DNA from: Candidatus Aminicenantota bacterium
GTDB lineage: Bacteria > Acidobacteriota > Aminicenantia > Aminicenantales > Aminicenantaceae
DNA: 11,420 nucleotides
NCBI GenBank assembly: GCA_030673995.1
Contig: DAOUYU010000042.1
Location: 1-11,420, forward strand
Direction: 5' to 3'
The first letter of the stretch is position 1. The number at the start of each line of letters is the position of its first letter. The notes beneath the pieces were generated by a model that was given only the letters and a program-made list of their open reading frames with translations, was not told the DNA's origin and ran no database searches. Positions 7,498 through 11,420 of the stretch are shown in pieces. The translations under genes were made by a program, and so were the position numbers.

Positions 7498-8021
7498 TGA
7501 GCATAAATTTCACCGCCAGACACACAAGTATAACTCCTGAAATAAGACAATTCTGTGAAAAAAGGATTAAATCTTTAGAGAAATTTCTAGGAAGAAAGAT
7601 TGATATCGATCTCATCCTTTCTGTTGAAAAGTACAGGCATAAGGTTGATATAAATGTAAGAGCCAGGAAGTCAGTTTTAAATACAGTGGAAGAGACACAT
7701 GATATGTTAAGTTCTCTCAGCTTGGCTTTTGATAATATAGAGAAGAGAGTCAAAAAGGAGAGAGAAAAATTAAGAGAAAGGAAAAGAAGAAAGAATAGAG
7801 AAAGAGAGGCCTTTCCTCTTCCAGCAGAAGCGGAAGAACAGCCAAGAAGAATCATTCGGAGTCAGGATTATTCTTTAAAGCCCATGTCTCTTGAGGAAGC
7901 CATTATTCAATTTGATCTGAAAAAGAAAGGAGTCTTTGTTTTTAGAACATTGGGTTCTGAGAAATGGGCTGTTGTTCACCGGAGAAAAGACGGAAATTAT
8001 GGCTTCATTGAACTTGAATAG
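7497..8021 (+). CDS. hpf: Long-form ribosome hibernation promoting factor (HPF)
   Basis: Binds the decoding region of the 30S subunit and, in the long form, pairs two ribosomes into inactive 100S dimers during stress or slow growth. Of 174 residues, about 1-95 form the S30AE (YfiA/RaiA) domain, ending in LAFDNIEKRVKK (76-87). A highly charged linker follows (about 88-117). The C-terminal dimerisation domain (about 118-174) has the typical SLKPMSLEEAI (126-136), GVFVFR (145-150) and VVHRRKDGNYGFIE (159-172). The C-terminal domain identifies the long form, unlike the short HPF of gamma-proteobacteria. GGAGGA (7485-7490), six bases before the ATG, is the best Shine-Dalgarno in this part. The gene sits between rpoN and ptsN, a placement also common in proteobacteria. 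Confidence 0.95.
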   Translation: MSINFTARHTSITPEIRQFCEKRIKSLEKFLGRKIDIDLILSVEKYRHKVDINVRARKSVLNTVEETHDMLSSLSLAFDNIEKRVKKEREKLRERKRRKNREREAFPLPAEAEEQPRRIIRSQDYSLKPMSLEEAIIQFDLKKKGVFVFRTLGSEKWAVVHRRKDGNYGFIELE

Positions 8022-8030
8022 GAAAGAGCA

Positions 8031-8501
8031 GTGAAACTGTATAATTTATTGATGCAAGATATGGTTATCGCTGAGCTTGAATCTCAGGATAGAGAAGGTG
8101 TTCTCAAAGAAATGGTCGCTTTTTTAAAAAAGAAGAACAAGATTGCAAAAAATAAGGAGTTGTACGAAAAACTCCTTCAGAGAGAAAAATTAGGTAGTAC
8201 TGCCATTGGAGAAGGCGTTGCTATTCCACACTGCAAGATGAAAGGAGTAAAAAATCCTGTCGTTATGCTGGCTGTTTCAAAAAAAAGTGTGGATTTTCAT
8301 TCTTTGGATGGAAAGCCGTCACATGTTTTTTTTCTGGTAGTATCTTCGCCCGATAATCCGAGTTTGAATCTTCAAATCTTAGCAGCCATTGCTCACCTTG
8401 TCCGGAAGTCTTCCTCTTTGGAGAAAAAAATTCTTCGAGCCGAAAGCATCAGTTCTATATTGGATGTTATGAGAAAAGAGGAAGAGAAATTAAATGGTTA
8501 G
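8031..8501 (+). CDS. ptsN: PtsN, EIIA-Ntr (fructose/nitrogen-type PTS regulatory protein)
   Basis: Cytosolic phosphocarrier that accepts phosphate from HPr-type proteins and regulates partners rather than moving sugar. The 156 residues match the EIIA fructose/nitrogen family: LLQREKLGSTAIGEGVAIPH (48-67) contains the phosphorylation site His67, followed by VVMLAVSKKSVDFHSLDGKP and a VFFLVVSSPDN segment, with a helical C-terminus. It is a stand-alone domain with no membrane segments. The start is GTG at 8031, nine bases after the hpf stop, with AGGA at 8020-8023 (seven bases upstream). Its stop overlaps the start of hprK by eight bases. With rpoN and hprK nearby, the context favours the regulatory EIIA-Ntr over a fructose permease subunit. 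Confidence 0.9.
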   Translation: MKLYNLLMQDMVIAELESQDREGVLKEMVAFLKKKNKIAKNKELYEKLLQREKLGSTAIGEGVAIPHCKMKGVKNPVVMLAVSKKSVDFHSLDGKPSHVFFLVVSSPDNPSLNLQILAAIAHLVRKSSSLEKKILRAESISSILDVMRKEEEKLNG

Positions 8502-9408
8502 CGAAAAAGAATCCCAGTTTGAAGTCAGAGAATTTTACCAGAAGACAAAGGATATTCTCAAACTCAGGCTGGGATTAGGAAAAATTGGTTTTTCTAGAAA
8601 AACGGCTCAATCTTCCTTGCAAAAAGACCGTTCCCCGGTTCAAGTCTGGAGTGCAAGAGACATTAAAGATATGCAAACCCTTTCCACCAGAAAGAGGAAG
8701 GAATTATTCAACGAGAGATTAAAGGACGATGCCTTCTGCTTGATTCTTGCCGATGGTCGTTCATTTCCTTTAGAGATCAAGGAGGAGATAAAAAAAAGAC
8801 GATTGGCACTTTTTTATTCTGAGTTTTCTCAAAACATTTGTCGAGAGAGAATGAAGAGTTTTTTCCTTTCCCTGTCTCCTGGTCAGATTATAACTTCTGG
8901 AGAATTGCTCCATATTTCTGGATTGGGGATTCTCATTGTTGGTGAAAGCGGCATCGGAAAAAGCGAAATCGCCCTAGAGCTTGTTTCCAGAGGTTATCAT
9001 TTCATTTGTGATGATGTTGTGCAAGTTAAGAAAGGTGCTGGCGGCAAATTGGTGGGGTCGGCCCCTCCCCTCACCCGTAATTTTATGGAAATAAGGGGAT
9101 TGGGCATCATAAATATTAGAGAGATTTTTGGGGCAGAATCCATCAAAAAACAGATAGAGATAAACTTAGTCATTAGGCTTAAAAAGATGCATCGCTTGAA
9201 AGAGCACGACCGGCTTGGCCTGAAGTTCCCTGAGGATTATGAAATACTAGGAAAAAAAATCCCCCAGATAAACATTCCTGTGGCTCCTGGTAGGAATATC
9301 GCAACCTTAATAGAAGTTGCTTGTAAAGCGCATATCCTTAAAGAAAAAGGCTATCATGCGCCTCTGGATATAGTCAGAAAACTCAATCGTGCCCTCTCCG
9401 TTCGGTGA
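8494..9408 (+). CDS. hprK: HprK, HPr kinase/phosphorylase with an altered active-site position
   Basis: Enzyme that phosphorylates and dephosphorylates Ser46 of HPr in response to metabolite state. The 304-residue length is normal. The N-terminal domain (about 10-125) is divergent but full length. The C-terminal catalytic domain has Walker A GESGIGKS (150-157), paired aspartates in CDDVV (172-176), the family signature MEIRGLGIINI (198-208) and PVAPGRN (262-268). Oddity: family members normally carry His-Gly 15 residues before the first Walker A glycine (His140 in Lactobacillus casei HprK); here that position is Ser135-Gly136. The nearby His140 of this protein aligns instead with the usual Asp of the VLVD stretch. 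Kinase, phosphorylase or both activities could be altered; which one is unknown. ATG 8494 overlaps the ptsN end and is preceded by GAGGAAGAG (8478-8486). Confidence 0.92.
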   Translation: MVSEKESQFEVREFYQKTKDILKLRLGLGKIGFSRKTAQSSLQKDRSPVQVWSARDIKDMQTLSTRKRKELFNERLKDDAFCLILADGRSFPLEIKEEIKKRRLALFYSEFSQNICRERMKSFFLSLSPGQIITSGELLHISGLGILIVGESGIGKSEIALELVSRGYHFICDDVVQVKKGAGGKLVGSAPPLTRNFMEIRGLGIINIREIFGAESIKKQIEINLVIRLKKMHRLKEHDRLGLKFPEDYEILGKKIPQINIPVAPGRNIATLIEVACKAHILKEKGYHAPLDIVRKLNRALSVR

Positions 9409-9423
9409 AGCCAGGAGGAAAAA

Positions 9424-10281
9424 GTGAAGGACGACAGGTTCCTCATAATAACTGGATTATCAGGGTCAGGGAAGACTATAGCCAGCCGATCTCTCGAAGA
9501 TTTGGGGTATTACTGCATTGACAACTTACCCGCCAAGCTTATTCCCAGCTTTATTGAACTCTGGAGCAGAAAAGAAGTGGAAATAGAAAAAGCTGCTCTT
9601 GTGGTGGATATCAGGGAGGCTGGATTCGAGACAGAATTTCCTGAAGTTCTGAAGTTAATCAGGAAAAAAATATCTCCGCGGTTGATTTTCCTTGAAGCCT
9701 CGGACGAGATTTTGATTAAAAGATTCAGCGAAAGCAGGCGGCCTCATCCTCTGACAAGAAGGAAATCTGTGACGGAAAGTGTTCACTTAGAGAGGGAAAG
9801 GCTGGCTGCAATTAAGGGTATGGCAGATGAAGTCATTGATACAACATCGCTTAACATTCATCAGCTGAAAGAGCATCTCACAAAAAAGCTTTTAAAGGAA
9901 AAATATGAAAAGATGCAAATTGTTGTGGTCAGTTTTGGATACAAATATGGCATTCCACTGGATTCAGATCTTGTTTTTGATACAAGGTTTTTGCCTAATC
10001 CGTTTTATATCGATGGGTTGAGAAATAAAACAGGGAAAAGCAAGGCAGTCAGGAAGTATGTCCTTAAAGAAGGAGAGACGAAAAAATTTCTCGCCAGGTT
10101 GTACCTCTTTGTCGATTTTTTGATACCTAGATTCATTAACGAGGGAAAAAGCCACCTGACGATTTCCACAGGCTGTACAGGCGGAAGACATAGGTCTGTG
10201 GTATTAGCTGATAAGCTTAATGAACACCTTAAGAAAAAAAAATACAATGTCAGAATTTATCATAGGGATGTTTATAAATAG
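9424..10281 (+). CDS. rapZ: RapZ, nucleotide-binding RNase adapter / amino-sugar sensor family
   Basis: In enterics RapZ senses glucosamine-6-phosphate and guides RNase E to the sRNA GlmZ, tuning GlmS and envelope precursor supply; outside enterics the role is less clear. The 285 residues show the P-loop GLSGSGKT (11-18), YYCIDNLP (29-36), VDIRE (61-65), SRRPHPL (104-110), and in the C-terminal domain DTRFLPNPFY (186-195), LRNKTG (199-204) and GCTGGRHRSV (250-259). Both domains are complete. The start is GTG 9424 with a strong AGGAGG at 9413-9418, five bases upstream; it begins 15 bases after hprK. It is the last gene of the tight rightward run, before a 192-base gap. Whether a GlmZ-like RNA exists in this organism cannot be told from the window. 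Confidence 0.94.
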   Translation: MKDDRFLIITGLSGSGKTIASRSLEDLGYYCIDNLPAKLIPSFIELWSRKEVEIEKAALVVDIREAGFETEFPEVLKLIRKKISPRLIFLEASDEILIKRFSESRRPHPLTRRKSVTESVHLERERLAAIKGMADEVIDTTSLNIHQLKEHLTKKLLKEKYEKMQIVVVSFGYKYGIPLDSDLVFDTRFLPNPFYIDGLRNKTGKSKAVRKYVLKEGETKKFLARLYLFVDFLIPRFINEGKSHLTISTGCTGGRHRSVVLADKLNEHLKKKKYNVRIYHRDVYK

Positions 10282-10473
10282 GTAAAGTAAACGTCTCGTT
10301 TTCTTGCTTTTATAGCCTTGATTGAAGATTAAGCCAGCAACTTAGCCTGGATTATTAAAAGAAAACACTTAAGTAAATTTCCAAGAAATGATAATATAAT
10401 CAATGAAAAAATACTGAGGTGATAATTTTTTGTTAAATTGATAAATGCAGTCACCGTGTAACAGGATGCGAGA
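10282..10473 (+). promoter_or_regulatory. Intergenic leader and candidate promoter of the EIIA-HPr-EI unit
   Basis: This 192-base AT-rich gap is by far the longest in the rightward series and suggests a separate transcript. A perfect TATAAT lies at 10395-10400, but no good -35 is found 16-18 bases upstream (TTAAGT at 10369-10374 is 20 bases away). A start near 10407 would give a leader of about 65 bases containing GAGGTGA (10416-10422). A small inverted repeat ATTTC-CAA-GAAAT (10377-10389) and the palindrome ACTTAAGT (10367-10374) lie directly upstream of the box. No recognised riboswitch and no convincing terminator for rapZ is visible. Confidence 0.4.
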
Positions 10474-10878
10474 ATGATTGGAGGAGTCATTGTCTCTCAT
10501 GGAAAGTTGGCTGAAGAGCTTTTGAATGCCCTAACGATTATCATCGGTGAGGCAGTGAACATTGAGGCTATTTCTATCGGGTGGTATGATGATGTTGAAG
10601 AATCGAAAAAGAAGATCAGTAAAAGTCTGAAAAGAGTCGACCAGAAAAATGGAGTGGTGATTTTTACTGATATGTTTGGGGGGACAGCCTCTAATTTGAG
10701 TTTCAGCTTTTTAAAAAACGATCAGGTAGAGATCATTACGGGAGTCAACCTGCCGATGCTTATCAAGTTTCTTTCTCTCCAGAGAAGCAATAATTTAAAA
10801 GAAGTGGTAAAAAAGGTTGTTGAGCAGGGGAAAAAGAACATCCATCTGGCAAGCGCTCTTTTGAATTCCAAGCATTAA
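10474..10878 (+). CDS. PTS EIIA component, mannose family, stand-alone
   Basis: Cytosolic phosphocarrier of the mannose-type EIIA fold. The 134 residues show the N-terminal strand with phosphorylation site His9 in IVSHGKLAEELL (6-17), TDMFGGTASN (65-74, usually DxxGGSP/TxxN) with Asp66, and GVNLPMLIKF (90-99). It matches the EIIA half of ManX but lacks the EIIB domain, and no EIIB, EIIC or EIID follows. That favours a regulatory role or service to a permease encoded elsewhere. ATG 10474 has AGGA at 10464-10466 region upstream with usual spacing. It overlaps by ATGA a ten-codon upstream frame (10445-10477). ptsH follows after 14 bases. Confidence 0.92.
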   Translation: MIGGVIVSHGKLAEELLNALTIIIGEAVNIEAISIGWYDDVEESKKKISKSLKRVDQKNGVVIFTDMFGGTASNLSFSFLKNDQVEIITGVNLPMLIKFLSLQRSNNLKEVVKKVVEQGKKNIHLASALLNSKH

Positions 10879-10892
10879 GCTAAGCTGAAACG

Positions 10893-11162
10893 ATGCTCAA
10901 AAAGACGGTCACCATAAAGAATAAGTTGGGATTGCATGCCAGGGCTGCAGTTAAATTCGTCAATCTGGCAAATCGTTTTGCATCATCTGTCAGAATAGAG
11001 AAAGAAGGAGCGAAGATCGACGGCAAGAGTATATTGGGTATCCTGACTTTGGCAGCTGTCCAAGGAGCTCGAATTACTTTAAAGATTTCAGGAAAGGATG
11101 AAGAAAGTGCTCTAAAAGCCTTGGTAGCACTCATAGATGATAGATTTCAGGAAAAAGAGTAA
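10893..11162 (+). CDS. ptsH: HPr phosphocarrier protein
   Basis: Small cytosolic phosphate shuttle between enzyme I and EIIA proteins. The 89 residues are the usual length, with catalytic His15 in NKLGLHARAAVKFV (10-23) and the regulatory Ser46 in IDGKSILGILTLAA (42-55), the site targeted by HprK. Both phosphorylation sites are therefore present, unlike proteobacterial NPr proteins that often diverge around residue 46. The start at ATG 10893 is chosen because it puts His and Ser at the classic numbers 15 and 46; it lacks a strong Shine-Dalgarno, so translation may be coupled to the EIIA gene 14 bases upstream. ptsI begins six bases after its stop. Confidence 0.96.
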   Translation: MLKKTVTIKNKLGLHARAAVKFVNLANRFASSVRIEKEGAKIDGKSILGILTLAAVQGARITLKISGKDEESALKALVALIDDRFQEKE

Positions 11163-11168
11163 TTTTTC

Positions 11169-11420
11169 ATGGATTATTTCAGGCTAAGAGGGATTGGAGT
11201 TTCTCCAGGTATTGCTATTGGTGAGGTTATGCTCACTGAGAGAGTGATTTTCACCTCGAGGAAGGAAGCCATATCTCCAGATAAGTTTGAGGAAGAGTTG
11301 ACGAGGTTAAAGAAAGCTGTCGAGAGGACAAAAGGTCAACTGACTCGCGTCAAAGAGGAAGTAAAAAAGAAGATGGGGAAGGAACATTCCTTCATTTTTG
11401 AGGCACATCTGCTCATGCTT
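11169..11420 (+). CDS. ptsI: PTS enzyme I, N-terminal part (cut by window edge)
   Basis: Enzyme I takes phosphate from phosphoenolpyruvate and passes it to HPr His15. From ATG 11169, 84 codons are open to the last base of the window. The protein begins with RLRGIGVSPGIAIGEVML (5-22), the typical enzyme I opening. A predicted helical HPr-binding part follows, with EELTRLKKAVERTKGQL (42-58) and FIFEAHLLML (75-84), matching the family's IFEAH region. The phosphohistidine domain core and the PEP-binding domain lie beyond the edge and are unseen. It starts directly with the enzyme I domain, so there is no GAF domain as in EI-Ntr (PtsP). Its position right after ptsH is the classic order. Confidence 0.93.
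   Translation, partial: MDYFRLRGIGVSPGIAIGEVMLTERVIFTSRKEAISPDKFEEELTRLKKAVERTKGQLTRVKEEVKKKMGKEHSFIFEAHLLML

Noticed and set aside
10289..10310. Possible rho-independent terminator after rapZ (AAACG-TCT-CGTTT then T-rich)
   Set aside because: The stem is only five pairs and mostly A/T, and the following T run is broken by C and G, so it is too weak to call.
10282..10473. Sigma-54 (-24/-12) promoter in front of the EIIA-HPr-EI unit, given rpoN nearby
   Set aside because: I looked for TGGCAC followed by TTGC at the proper spacing in this gap and found none.

Overview
The window looks like ordinary chromosomal DNA from a Gram-negative (diderm) bacterium of moderate to low GC. Lipopolysaccharide-export genes (lptB and an LptC/LptA-like protein) indicate an outer membrane. 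Clustering of recJ, lpt genes, rpoN, hpf, ptsN, hprK and rapZ with an EIIA-Man/HPr/EI set resembles what is seen in delta-proteobacteria-like, Acidobacteriota and Aminicenantota-type genomes. That placement is an inference from gene content and order; there is no rRNA or other marker here to fix the taxon. No mobile element, CRISPR array, tRNA or rRNA is visible.

Layout: (1) Positions 1-1521 are read leftwards: ftsY (SRP receptor) followed by ribD (riboflavin synthesis), which overlap by ATGA; ribD runs off the left edge. A near-perfect sigma70-type promoter lies directly in front of ftsY, so close that the message should be almost leaderless. (2) Positions 1522-1632 form the divergent control region, with two inverted repeats. 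(3) Positions 1633-10281 form a tight rightward operon-like run of eight genes: recJ, a large LptC/LptA-like protein, lptB, rpoN, long-form hpf, ptsN, hprK, rapZ. Gaps are 32 bases or less and several genes overlap. (4) Positions 10282-10473 are a 192-base non-coding gap with a TATAAT box and a leader. (5) Positions 10474-11420 hold a second rightward unit: EIIA of the mannose family, HPr (ptsH) and the 5' end of enzyme I (ptsI), cut by the window edge.

How the genes work together: EI and HPr would phosphorylate PtsN and the EIIA-Man protein, while HprK would act on Ser46 of HPr. No sugar permease (EIIB/EIIC) is present, so the PTS proteins here look like a regulatory phosphorelay rather than a transporter. 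They sit beside sigma-54, a ribosome hibernation factor, RapZ (amino-sugar/envelope precursor control in enterics) and LPS export genes. This suggests coordination of nutrient state with envelope building and dormancy, an inference from synteny.

Most notable points: a near-leaderless ftsY message; a perfect 8-bp-arm inverted repeat just in front of recJ; a 627-residue single-chain LPS bridge candidate; and an HprK in which the otherwise conserved catalytic-region histidine before the Walker A motif is replaced by serine although its HPr partner keeps Ser46. I did not find a clearly novel multi-gene system; these are variations on known families.
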